The position numbers and the translations under genes were made by a program. The notes under the pieces are model-generated. The model was not told where the DNA came from and did no database searches. It saw only the letters and a list, made by a program, of their open reading frames with translations. DNA of 64,000 nucleotides from Rhodocyclaceae bacterium. GTDB taxonomy: Bacteria > Pseudomonadota > Gammaproteobacteria > Burkholderiales > Rhodocyclaceae. The stretch covers positions 310,001 to 374,000 of the forward strand of contig JADJEF010000018.1 of assembly GCA_016702335.1 (NCBI GenBank). Reading direction: 5' to 3'. Of the stretch, positions 42,693 through 50,871 are shown in pieces; position 1 is the first letter of the stretch, and every line of letters starts with the position of its first letter.

Positions 42693-44657
42693 TTACTTCT
42701 TCTTGTCGTCGACCTCGGTGAATTCAGCATCGACCACATCGCCGTCGTTATTCGCGTCACGTGAGCCGCCCGCCGCCCCGGCCGCGCCGGCTGTCGAGCC
42801 ACTCGCCGCACCAGGTCCACCCGCGCCGCCTTCGCCACCTTGCTGGGCGTAGACCTTTTCACCCAGCTTCTGCGAGGCCTGCATCAGCACTTCGGTCTTG
42901 GCTTCGATCTCTTCCTTGCTGCCAGATTTGATTACGGCCTCGGCGTCCTTGAGGGCGGACTCGATCTTCGACTTCTCATCGGCGTCCAGCTTGTCGCCAT
43001 GCTCTGAAAGTGCCTTCTTGATCGAGTGGATCATGCCGTCGCACTGGTTGCGCGCTTCGACCAGTTCATGGGCCTTCTTGTCGTCTTCGGCATGATCTTC
43101 AGCGTCTTTGACCATCGCTTGAATTTCTGCTTCCGACAAGCCGGAGTTGGCCTTGATGGTGATTTTGCTTTCCTTACCCGTGCCCTTGTCCTTGGCCGAG
43201 ACGTGCAGGATGCCGTTGGCGTCGATGTCGAAGGTGACCTCGATTTGCGGCATGCCACGCGGGGCGGGCGGAATGTCAGACAGGTTGAACTGGCCTAGAC
43301 TCTTGTTACCGGTCGACATCTCGCGCTCGCCTTGCAGCACATGAATGGTCACGGCCGACTGGCTGTCCTCGGCTGTCGAGAAGACCTGGCTGGTCTTGGT
43401 CGGGATGGTGGTGTTCTTGGTGATGAGCTTGGTCATCACACCGCCCAGGGTCTCGATACCGAGGCTTAGCGGGGTCACGTCGAGCAGGAGCACGTCCTTG
43501 ACTTCGCCTTGCAGCACGCCGCCCTGGATCGATGCGCCGACGGCTACCGCCTCATCGGGATTGACGTCACGACGCGGCTCTTTGCCAAACAATTCCTTGA
43601 CCTTGTCCTGAACCTTGGGCATGCGCGTCATGCCGCCTACCAGAATCACATCGGCGATGTCGCTCAACTTGACGCCGGCATCCTTGATGGCGGTGCGGCA
43701 CGGGGCGATCGTGCGCTCGATGAGGTCATCGACCAGCGACTCGAACTTGGCGCGTGTCAGCTTCAGCGTCAGGTGCTTCGGGCCGGTGGCGTCAGCCGTG
43801 ATGTAGGGCAGATTGACTTCCGTCTGCTGGCTGGACGAGAGCTCGATCTTGGCTTTTTCAGCGGCATCTTTCAGGCGCTGCAGGGCGAGCACGTCGTTCT
43901 TGAGGTCAACGCCTTGCTCTTTTTTGAACTCGTCGACGATGTAGTCGATCAGGCGCTGGTCGAAGTCTTCGCCACCAAGGAAGGTGTCGCCATTGGTGGA
44001 GAGCACTTCGAACTGGTGCTCGCCATCAAGCTCGGCGATTTCGATGATGGAGATATCAAACGTGCCGCCCCCCAGGTCATACACGGCAATCTTGCGGTCG
44101 CCTTCCTGCTTGTCCATACCGAAGGCCAGCGCGGCCGCCGTCGGTTCGTTGATGATGCGCTTGACTTCAAGACCGGCGATGCGGCCGGCGTCTTTGGTGG
44201 CCTGACGCTGGCTGTCATTGAAGTAGGCGGGTACCGTAATGACGGCCTCAGTGACTTCTTCACCCAGATAGTCTTCGGCCGTCTTCTTCATCTTGCGCAG
44301 CACTTCGGCCGAGACTTGCGGCGGGGCCATTTTGTTGCCACGGGCTTCTACCCAGGCGTCGCCGTTGTCGGCCTTGACGATCTTGAAGGGCATCATGTTG
44401 ATGTCCTTCTGCACTTCCTTTTCCTCAAAGCGGCGGCCGATCAGGCGCTTGACCGCGTAAAGCGTGTTTTTGGCGTTGGTCACGGCCTGGCGCTTGGCCG
44501 AGGCACCGCACAGAATCTCGCCATCATCGGCATAGGCGACGATGGAGGGGGTGGTACGTGCACCTTCGGAGTTTTCGATGACCTTGGGCTTGCCACCTTC
44601 CATGATGGAAACGCAGCTGTTGGTGGTGCCGAGGTCGATGCCGATAATTTTGCCCAT
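42693..44657 (-). CDS. dnaK: Chaperone DnaK (Hsp70)
   Basis: ATP-driven chaperone. N-terminal ATPase signature IIGIDLGTTNSCVSI, further IYDLGGGTFD-like YDLGGGTFDIS, and the substrate domain starting near LLLDVTPLSLGIETLGG. The tail is Gly/Ala-rich and ends with the acidic motif VVDAEFTEVDDKKK. The 654 residues are a normal length. It is in an operon with grpE upstream and dnaJ downstream. A 392-codon antisense open frame over dnaK is a known by-product of its codon bias. Confidence 0.98.
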   Translation of the reverse strand: MGKIIGIDLGTTNSCVSIMEGGKPKVIENSEGARTTPSIVAYADDGEILCGASAKRQAVTNAKNTLYAVKRLIGRRFEEKEVQKDINMMPFKIVKADNGDAWVEARGNKMAPPQVSAEVLRKMKKTAEDYLGEEVTEAVITVPAYFNDSQRQATKDAGRIAGLEVKRIINEPTAAALAFGMDKQEGDRKIAVYDLGGGTFDISIIEIAELDGEHQFEVLSTNGDTFLGGEDFDQRLIDYIVDEFKKEQGVDLKNDVLALQRLKDAAEKAKIELSSSQQTEVNLPYITADATGPKHLTLKLTRAKFESLVDDLIERTIAPCRTAIKDAGVKLSDIADVILVGGMTRMPKVQDKVKELFGKEPRRDVNPDEAVAVGASIQGGVLQGEVKDVLLLDVTPLSLGIETLGGVMTKLITKNTTIPTKTSQVFSTAEDSQSAVTIHVLQGEREMSTGNKSLGQFNLSDIPPAPRGMPQIEVTFDIDANGILHVSAKDKGTGKESKITIKANSGLSEAEIQAMVKDAEDHAEDDKKAHELVEARNQCDGMIHSIKKALSEHGDKLDADEKSKIESALKDAEAVIKSGSKEEIEAKTEVLMQASQKLGEKVYAQQGGEGGAGGPGAASGSTAGAAGAAGGSRDANNDGDVVDAEFTEVDDKKK

Positions 44658-44719
44658 GATGATGTCTTTCCGTTAAGAGTTTGCTGATGCAACAGTAAGT
44701 GGGGGTGCTGAAGCGGGTT

Positions 44720-45286
44720 TCAAGCCGGTGTTTTGGCTTTGCTAACGACCACGAGTGCCGGACGAATGATCCGCTCATGCAGGGCATAGCCTTTTTGCAG
44801 GACGGTGAGTACGGTGTTGGGCTCGGTGGCAGCGTCCGCCGCCTCGATCTGGCTGATCGCCTGATGCTTGTGGGGGTCGAATTTCTCACCGACCGGGTTA
44901 ATTTCAGCCAACTGTGATTTCTCGAAGGCGGCGGTCAGTTGGCGCAACGTCAGTTCAACACCGGATTTCAGTGTTTCGGCATCCTGCTTTTCATTTGCGA
45001 GCGCTGCCTCAAGACTGTCCTTGACCGCAACCAGCTCGCCGGCAAAGCGTTCAACAGCGAATTTGCCGGCTTTGGCGATGTCATCCTGCGCGCGGCGGCG
45101 GATATTTTCCCCTTCGGCTTTGGCGCGCAGCCAGGCATCGTGGTGCTCCGCGGCCTTCAGTTCGGCGGCTTTGAGCAGTTCTTCGAGGCTGGGCATCGTA
45201 TCGACGGCTACCGTCTCGGCGGACGGTTCGGTCGAAGTGTTAGCTGATTGTTCAATAAAATCAGAAGGCTGAGCATTTTCCTGCAT
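44720..45286 (-). CDS. grpE: Nucleotide exchange factor GrpE
   Basis: Releases ADP from DnaK. A variable acidic N-terminus (MQENAQPSDFIEQ), a long coiled coil (LEELLKAAELKAAEHHDAWLRAKAEGENIRRR) and the C-terminal beta domain (NTVLTVLQKGYALHERIIRPALVVVSK). The ATG at 45286 gives 188 residues; further upstream codons do not match. It is the first gene of the grpE-dnaK-dnaJ operon, with an RpoH-type promoter 36-64 bp ahead of the start. Confidence 0.96.
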   Translation of the reverse strand: MQENAQPSDFIEQSANTSTEPSAETVAVDTMPSLEELLKAAELKAAEHHDAWLRAKAEGENIRRRAQDDIAKAGKFAVERFAGELVAVKDSLEAALANEKQDAETLKSGVELTLRQLTAAFEKSQLAEINPVGEKFDPHKHQAISQIEAADAATEPNTVLTVLQKGYALHERIIRPALVVVSKAKTPA

Positions 45287-45321
45287 GGCTGAGGGGTCCT
45301 GTGGTGCTAAATGACCCGCAG

Positions 45322-45350
45322 CATGTAGGGGCGTTCGGCGGGACTTCAAG
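45322..45350 (-). promoter_or_regulatory. RpoH (sigma-32) type promoter for grpE-dnaK-dnaJ
   Basis: On the minus strand, CTTGAAG (45350-45344) and CCCTACATG (45330-45322) are separated by 13 bases, matching the sigma-32 pattern CTTGAAA, 13-14 bases, CCCCATNT. A start of transcription near 45315 would leave a leader of about 30 bases before grpE. Confidence 0.7.
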
Positions 45351-45444
45351 TCCCCTCGTGGAAAAATTTCAGGTCTTGCAGCGACTGACCGTGGCGTGCC
45401 GCCGGCAGATGCCTGTACAACGAGGTGGTCTCCCCGGCGGTCAA

Positions 45445-46509
45445 TTACCTGACCGTGACGTCGATTTCCTGCAGGGTGCCAGCGCTGCCATTTTCGTTGA
45501 GATACAGGCCCGTTTCACGCAAGCGGCCAAGGTCGGACTGGTCGGCTGAGCGCAGCGAAAACGGAGTGGCGGCGCGTGCTAAGGCCAGCGCGCCCACTCC
45601 GGCATCGCTCAGTGAGCGCAGCACCCCCTCTTCCGGATTCCAGACGCTCAACTGAGTAAACAACGGGTCGCGCTCATCGATCCAGCCACTGCGGTCTGCA
45701 TCCAGAAGGGCGAGTTCCTGATAGCCATTGTTACTTGTCGGGCCGAAAAGCTCGCGACCGTTGTCGATGCGGCCATTGCCATCGCGATCGAGGACCAGAT
45801 AAGCGCTGCCGCGGCTCAGTCCGGGCAACAACTCGGTTACGCCATCGCTGTCGAGGTCGAACTGAATGAAACGGTCATTCAACTGGGCAGCGGGTCCAGC
45901 AAAGTTAAGTATCAGGGGATCTTTCCGCGTGGCTTCGCCGGTGCGAATGCTGACCGAATTTTCCTCTCTGTAGGTGCGTTCCATGGCCATTTCAAAGCTG
46001 AAGCGAATTTCCTGACCATCGTCTGTACGAATGACGCCTTCGGCGGAGAAGCTCAGTTGCTCGAATTCCTCGTGTAAATACGAGGCATCGTAGGCAATCG
46101 CCTGGCCGCCGCGTAGTGCCGGGGCCGCAGAGCCCGACCCCGCCAAATTGGGACTCGCCAAATTGGGTACGGGGCGCACTGGCTGCATGTCGGCCGACGA
46201 AAATACCTTGATTGCCTGCCCGGTGAACATTTCAACCATCGACTTGATCAGGGCTGTGACCGGGTCTGTATCGACAGCGTCTTCAGTACGTTGCGCAAGC
46301 GCTCTGGTCGGGCCGGCAGAGTCGATCTGCAGCGAGAACCGGGCGGCCTCCGAGATACTGACGCGCGTTTCGGCCGCGAGCGAGAGGGCCGATTCCTGCC
46401 GCGAGGAGCGGTCGGTTCCCCCCCACGTGGAAAGCCGTTGCTGACTTTCTGTCCGTGTTTGCGCCTGGTAGTTGGCCTGCATGACCAGTTCGGAGCTTTC
46501 GATACGCAT
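45445..46509 (-). CDS. Acidic protein with EF-hand-like calcium loops
   Basis: Function unknown. The 354-residue protein has no signal peptide. Its C-terminal half has DxDxDG-type loops: FDLDSDGVTELLPG, LDRDGNGRIDNGRELFG and LDADRSGWIDERDPLF, typical of calcium-binding VCBS/EF-hand-like or haemolysin-related proteins. The N-terminal 130 residues are Ser/Thr/Gln-rich and probably flexible. Start is ATG 46509 with AAAGGA upstream. Related proteins occur in several betaproteobacteria; I cannot assign a process. Confidence 0.75.
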   Translation of the reverse strand: MRIESSELVMQANYQAQTRTESQQRLSTWGGTDRSSRQESALSLAAETRVSISEAARFSLQIDSAGPTRALAQRTEDAVDTDPVTALIKSMVEMFTGQAIKVFSSADMQPVRPVPNLASPNLAGSGSAAPALRGGQAIAYDASYLHEEFEQLSFSAEGVIRTDDGQEIRFSFEMAMERTYREENSVSIRTGEATRKDPLILNFAGPAAQLNDRFIQFDLDSDGVTELLPGLSRGSAYLVLDRDGNGRIDNGRELFGPTSNNGYQELALLDADRSGWIDERDPLFTQLSVWNPEEGVLRSLSDAGVGALALARAATPFSLRSADQSDLGRLRETGLYLNENGSAGTLQEIDVTVR

Positions 46510-46562
46510 GGACAATCCTTTCTGTCGGCACTTTCTGGCAGGTGGGAGGCGAGTGGGGCGTG

Positions 46563-46592
46563 AAGCGCCGTCTCGCCAGCGCCGACTTGCGG
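46563..46592 (-). repeat. Dispersed 30-bp repeat, copy G
   Basis: Intergenic copy 54 bp upstream of the acidic calcium-loop gene and on the same strand; one mismatch near its 3' end (GCGC for GCGA). Confidence 0.88.
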
Positions 46593-46764
46593 AAACCTTC
46601 GTGCAGGAGTTTTAACGTCCGCAATTCGCCGAAGTTGAGCGGGCAGCGGCCTGTCGTCGTCTGGCGTGACCGGGCGGGGAAACTACAATGTCATTCCGTT
46701 CAGTGCGGCCTGCGATGCTGTTTGCCGATGCTGACCCCATTTCGCAGGCATTGCCAAGAAGCCC

Positions 46765-47676
46765 ATGACGCAATTCTTTCAGTCCTCATCCCCGCAGGCA
46801 CCAGGAAGCCAGCGCTCGCCCGTTCTGCCAGTGGTCGCGCTGGTCATGAGTGCGGCACTCTGGGGCACTAGCTGGTACCCCTTTCGTGTCCTAGATGGCG
46901 AAGGTGTTGACGGTTTGTGGGCCGTCACGATTACCGAGGTCATCGCGGCGGTGTTGTGCCTGCTGATTTTTGGCAAAAAAATGCTCGGTCTGCGCTGGAG
47001 CCGCCCCCTCATCGCGATCGGTCTGCTCGGCGGCGCCTGCAACACCGGTTACGTCATTGGCGCAATCGAGGGCGAAGTGATGCGGGTGACGCTACTGTTG
47101 TATCTGGCGCCCCTGTGGACGCTATTTCTCGCGCGCTGGATGCTCGGCGAAACACTGAATCACCTCGGCATAATGGTCGTGGCACTTTCTCTGACCGGTG
47201 CTATGGTTATGCTCTGGCCGTTTGCTGAGGATGGGGTGGCTTTCAGTACTGGCGACCTTTGGGGTTTGATGGCGGGGATGGCTTATGCGGGCTACAACGT
47301 CCTGGTGCGTCGACATCTCGAACTGTCGGTGCCTCATAAGACCTTTTCGGCCACCCTGGGCAGTGCCGTGGTGGCCGTCGCCGCCATGCCCGTGCTTGGA
47401 TGGCCCGCGTTGCCCGCAGTTTCTGCTTACAGCGGTGCGATCATGCTGGGCTTGGGGCTGATCTTGTTATGGATTGCGCTCATGATGCAATACGGGTTGG
47501 AGCGTTTGCCGGCGACCCGCTCCAGCGTCATCATGGTGTCCGAATTGCTGTTTGCAGCGCTTTCGGCCTGGTGGCTGGCCCAGGAGGTGCCTGGCCTGCG
47601 CGAAGGGGTCGGCGGGATGCTCATTCTCGTTGCCAGCTTACGGTCGACACGCATTGCCCCGAAGGGTATTCACTGA
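46765..47676 (+). CDS. EamA/DMT-family transporter
   Basis: Drug/metabolite-type inner-membrane transporter with about ten predicted membrane segments in 303 residues and the internal duplication of two EamA halves (ALWGTSWYPFRVLDGEGV in the first, LWGLMAGMAYAGYNVLVRRH at the start of the second). Substrate unknown. ACTACAAT at 46681-46688 could be a -10 box. It is convergent with hemH across about 30 bp. Confidence 0.85.
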   Translation: MTQFFQSSSPQAPGSQRSPVLPVVALVMSAALWGTSWYPFRVLDGEGVDGLWAVTITEVIAAVLCLLIFGKKMLGLRWSRPLIAIGLLGGACNTGYVIGAIEGEVMRVTLLLYLAPLWTLFLARWMLGETLNHLGIMVVALSLTGAMVMLWPFAEDGVAFSTGDLWGLMAGMAYAGYNVLVRRHLELSVPHKTFSATLGSAVVAVAAMPVLGWPALPAVSAYSGAIMLGLGLILLWIALMMQYGLERLPATRSSVIMVSELLFAALSAWWLAQEVPGLREGVGGMLILVASLRSTRIAPKGIH

Positions 47677-47705
47677 GCAGGTTTCGGTCCGAATCAGGAG
47701 CGTGG

Positions 47706-48791
47706 TCAGGCGGCAGCGCCCAGTACGCTGGCACGCTGCGCGCTTGCCGGGTCTGCGGCCACCGCCAACGGCCAGCCTGCGATGTGGCGGGTGGTGACAT
47801 CGGCCAACGTAGCGATCCAGTCGGCACGCTCATTGAGGCACGGAATGTAGTTGAAACGCTCACCGCCGGCGTGCAAAAAAGCTTCCTTGCATTCCATGGC
47901 GATTTCCTCCAGTGTTTCCAGGCAATCCGAAACAAAGCCGGGGCAAATGACATCGACTTTCTTGATGCCTTGGCCAGGTAGTTGCTCAAGTGTGGCCTGG
48001 GTATAGGGCTGCAACCACTGGGCGCGACCAAAGCGCGATTGGAAGGTGATGCGATAGTGATCGGGCGTCAGTTGCAAGGCCTCGGCGAGCATCCGGCCAG
48101 TTTTTTGGCATTCGCAGAAATAGGGGTCGCCGAGTTCAAGCGAACGCTTGGGCAGGCCATGAAAGCTCATCAGTAGTACATCGCCCCGGCCGGATTGTGC
48201 CCAGTGTTCGCGCACACTGGCAGCCAGTGCGCCAATGTAGGCAGGGTCGTCATGGTAGTTGCGGACCATGCGCAGTTCGCTGAGATTGCGAGTGCGTTTG
48301 ATCCAGTCAGCCACTTCGTCCATGACGCTGGCGGTGGTGCTGGCCGCATATTGGGGGTAGAGCGGCAAGACCAGAATGCGTCGGAAGCCTTCGCTTTTAA
48401 GCCGGTCGAGGGTGTCTTGTACGCCAGGAGCGCCATAGCGCATGGCCCACTCGACGCGCAGTTGCGGCGACAGGCGCTCGCCAAGCAGGCCTTGCAGCAG
48501 CTTGGCCTGGCGCTCGGTGTGCACCTTGAGCGGTGAGCCGCCCTCCATCCAGATCGAGGCGTACTTGGCCGCAGACTTGGACGGCCGCACGTTCAGAATG
48601 ATGCCATTGAGGATCAGCCACCAAATGGGCCTGGGAATCTCGACCACACGCGGATCAGACAGGAACTGCTTGAGGTACGTGCGCAATGCCGCAGCGGTGG
48701 GCGCTTGGGGCGTACCCAGGTTGACCAGTATGACGGCAGTGCGTTGTGCGCCGCCATGGGTGTGCGCTGGTTCGGCGTCAAATCGTGACAT
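47706..48791 (-). CDS. hemH: Ferrochelatase
   Basis: Inserts iron into protoporphyrin IX, the last step of haem synthesis. Signatures: VILVNLGTPQAPTAAALRTYLKQFLSDPRV at the N-terminus, SFHGLPKRS with the catalytic histidine, and CPGFVSDCLETLEEI near the C-terminus. The ATG at 48791 gives 361 residues; the upstream frame to 48863 overlaps hrcA and is not family-like. hrcA lies upstream on the same strand. Confidence 0.96.
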   Translation of the reverse strand: MSRFDAEPAHTHGGAQRTAVILVNLGTPQAPTAAALRTYLKQFLSDPRVVEIPRPIWWLILNGIILNVRPSKSAAKYASIWMEGGSPLKVHTERQAKLLQGLLGERLSPQLRVEWAMRYGAPGVQDTLDRLKSEGFRRILVLPLYPQYAASTTASVMDEVADWIKRTRNLSELRMVRNYHDDPAYIGALAASVREHWAQSGRGDVLLMSFHGLPKRSLELGDPYFCECQKTGRMLAEALQLTPDHYRITFQSRFGRAQWLQPYTQATLEQLPGQGIKKVDVICPGFVSDCLETLEEIAMECKEAFLHAGGERFNYIPCLNERADWIATLADVTTRHIAGWPLAVAADPASAQRASVLGAAA

Positions 48792-48813
48792 AGAAACTTT
48801 CAAAAGCTTGAAG

Positions 48814-49833
48814 CTAGGGTGTCGAGAGCGCAGAGGAAAGCAACTTGGCGGTGATATCGACAATCGGGATCACGCGCTCGTAAGCCATGCGGGTCGGGCC
48901 AATGACGCCGATGGTGCCGACAATGCTGCCATCTACCTCGTAGGGAGCCGTCACGACGCTGCATTCATCAAGCGAGGCGATGCCCGACTCCCCGCCGATA
49001 AAGACTTGTACGCCCTCGGCCCGGTGTGACAGTTCGAGCAGGTGGGCCAGCCCGGTGCGCTTTTCGAAGAGGTCAAAAAGCCGGCGCAGATTCGTCATGT
49101 TGGACGAGAGGTCATGAACCCCGAGCAAGTTTTTCTCGCCGCTGATCACGTATTGCGTCGAGGTGTCGGCAATCGCCTCGGAGCCGGCCTCCATGGCCGC
49201 GGTCATGAGTGCGGTCATGTCGCCGCGCAATTGCCGCAGTTCATCATTCAGGCGCTTGCGCACCTCTTCAAAATCCAGGCCCAGGCAGTGCTGGTTGAGA
49301 TAGTTCGCCGCCTCGATCAGCTCTGACGAGGTGTAGATATGCTGGGTAAACAGGATGCGATTTTGCACATCACCGTCAGCAGTGACAATGATCAACAGGA
49401 TGCGTTTCTCGGACAGGCTGAGAAATTCGATTTGCCGAATGCGCGGCTGCTGGCGGCGCGGGGCCACTACCACGCCGGCAAACTGAGTGAGCTGTGAGAG
49501 CAGATTGGAGGCATGACTGATGACGCGCTGAGGCTGATCAGGCATCAGCCCGCCTTGCAGCTCGGACATTTCCTGCTGGTCGGGTTGCCGCACCGTCAAT
49601 AGGGTATCGACGAAGAGTCGATAGCCCAGCGGCGTCGGAATTCGCCCGGCGGAGGTATGCGGGCTGGCGATGAAGCCCATTTCCTCCAGGTCAGACATCA
49701 CATTGCGTATTGTGGCTGGAGAAAGCTCCAGGCCCGAATAGCGGGAAAGGGTACGCGAACCGACGGGCTGCCCCTCAGCGATATAGCGTTCGACGAGGGT
49801 TTTGAGCAGCGATTGCGCGCGGTGGTCCAGCAT
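48814..49833 (-). CDS. hrcA: Heat-inducible transcription repressor HrcA
   Basis: Repressor of heat-shock genes that binds CIRCE operators and needs GroEL to fold. N-terminal winged helix (RAQSLLKTLVERYIAEGQPVGSRTLSRYSGL and SPATIRNVMSDLEEMGFI), then GAF-like dimerisation regions. The ATG at 49833 gives 339 residues. I see no CIRCE operator (TTAGCACTC, nine bases, GAGTGCTAA) ahead of hrcA or grpE in this window, so its targets are probably groESL elsewhere. Confidence 0.95.
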   Translation of the reverse strand: MLDHRAQSLLKTLVERYIAEGQPVGSRTLSRYSGLELSPATIRNVMSDLEEMGFIASPHTSAGRIPTPLGYRLFVDTLLTVRQPDQQEMSELQGGLMPDQPQRVISHASNLLSQLTQFAGVVVAPRRQQPRIRQIEFLSLSEKRILLIIVTADGDVQNRILFTQHIYTSSELIEAANYLNQHCLGLDFEEVRKRLNDELRQLRGDMTALMTAAMEAGSEAIADTSTQYVISGEKNLLGVHDLSSNMTNLRRLFDLFEKRTGLAHLLELSHRAEGVQVFIGGESGIASLDECSVVTAPYEVDGSIVGTIGVIGPTRMAYERVIPIVDITAKLLSSALSTP

Positions 49834-49880
49834 GCGCTCGATTGTAGCCGCACTTTTCACCGGTTCAGCGGTGGATCGAT

Positions 49881-49910
49881 CCGCAAGTCGGCGCTGGTGA
49901 CACGGCGATT
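49881..49910 (+). repeat. Dispersed 30-bp repeat, copy H (between hrcA and nadK)
   Basis: Perfect-consensus copy in the divergent hrcA-nadK gap, oriented with nadK and 60 bp ahead of its start. Confidence 0.92.
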
Positions 49911-49969
49911 CGACGATCCGGCAGGCCGGTTTTGCAACACCGGCGAGGGGCTATGGTTAAATCGCCGCT

Positions 49970-50845
49970 GTGAGCACTTTTCAGACCATTGCCCTTGTCG
50001 GCAAATATCAAAGTCACGAGGTCGCGGCAGCCTTGGGCGAGTTGGTGGCAATTTTGCGTGAGCATCGGCGTACCGTGCTGATCGAAGCCTCGACGGCGGC
50101 ATCGCTGGGTAATCTCGGTGCCAGGGTGGCCAGCTACGAGGAGATCGGCACACAGGCGGATCTGGCGGTGGTAGCGGGTGGCGATGGCACCATGCTCAAT
50201 ACCGCCCGGCGTCTGGCTGAATACAGTGTGCCGATGGTAGGGGTCAATCAGGGGCGGCTGGGTTTCATGACTGACATTGGCCGTGATGGGGTGCGTGAGG
50301 CCATGGCGGCGATTCTCGCGGGTGACTTCTCACGAGAAGAGCGCTTGCTGCTTTCGGCGATGGTAGTGAGGGACGGCGAGGTGGTATTCCGCTCCGAGGC
50401 ACTGAACGACGTCGTCGTCAATAAGGGCGAACTTGGGCGCATGATCGAGATGGAAGTGAAGATCGACGGCGAGCTGATCCATGTGCTGCGCGCCGATGGG
50501 CTGATCATTTCCACGCCGACTGGCTCTACGGCCTATGCGCTCTCGGCAAACGGCCCGATTCTGCACCCATCCGTGGCCGGCATCGCGATTGTGCCCTTGT
50601 GTCCGCATGCGTTGTCCAATCGGCCGATCACCGTCAGCGACGCTTCGCGGCTGGAGATCGGTTTGATCCCGCCGCATGATGCACGCATTCATTTTGACGG
50701 GCAGACCCGATTTGATGCCCGTCCGGGCGATAGCGTGCAGTTGCAGCGATCGCCGAACTCGGTGATTCTGGTGCATCCACCGGGTTACAGCTATTTCGCC
50801 ATGCTGCGGCAAAAGCTGCACTGGAGCAGTGCGCCGCGTAGTTGA
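49970..50845 (+). CDS. nadK: NAD kinase
   Basis: Phosphorylates NAD to NADP. GGDGTMLNTARR is the ATP/diacylglycerol-kinase-like motif; NEL-like region LNDVVVNKGELGRM and the substrate segment TPTGSTAYALSANGPI are intact. Length is 291 residues. It starts with GTG at 49970. recN follows 26 bp downstream, the common nadK-recN pair. Confidence 0.96.
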   Translation: MSTFQTIALVGKYQSHEVAAALGELVAILREHRRTVLIEASTAASLGNLGARVASYEEIGTQADLAVVAGGDGTMLNTARRLAEYSVPMVGVNQGRLGFMTDIGRDGVREAMAAILAGDFSREERLLLSAMVVRDGEVVFRSEALNDVVVNKGELGRMIEMEVKIDGELIHVLRADGLIISTPTGSTAYALSANGPILHPSVAGIAIVPLCPHALSNRPITVSDASRLEIGLIPPHDARIHFDGQTRFDARPGDSVQLQRSPNSVILVHPPGYSYFAMLRQKLHWSSAPRS

Positions 50846-50871
50846 GGCGCTAAATTTTTGGGTTGGTTCGT

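Noticed and set aside
41975..42721. 248-codon frame antisense to dnaJ
   Set aside because: Lies wholly over dnaJ; no family resemblance.
43509..44687. 392-codon open frame antisense to dnaK
   Set aside because: A well-known codon-bias shadow of dnaK; the opposite strand has all DnaK motifs.
49834..49969. CIRCE operator near hrcA
   Set aside because: No TTAGCACTC/GAGTGCTAA pair is present; only the dispersed repeat lies in the gap.
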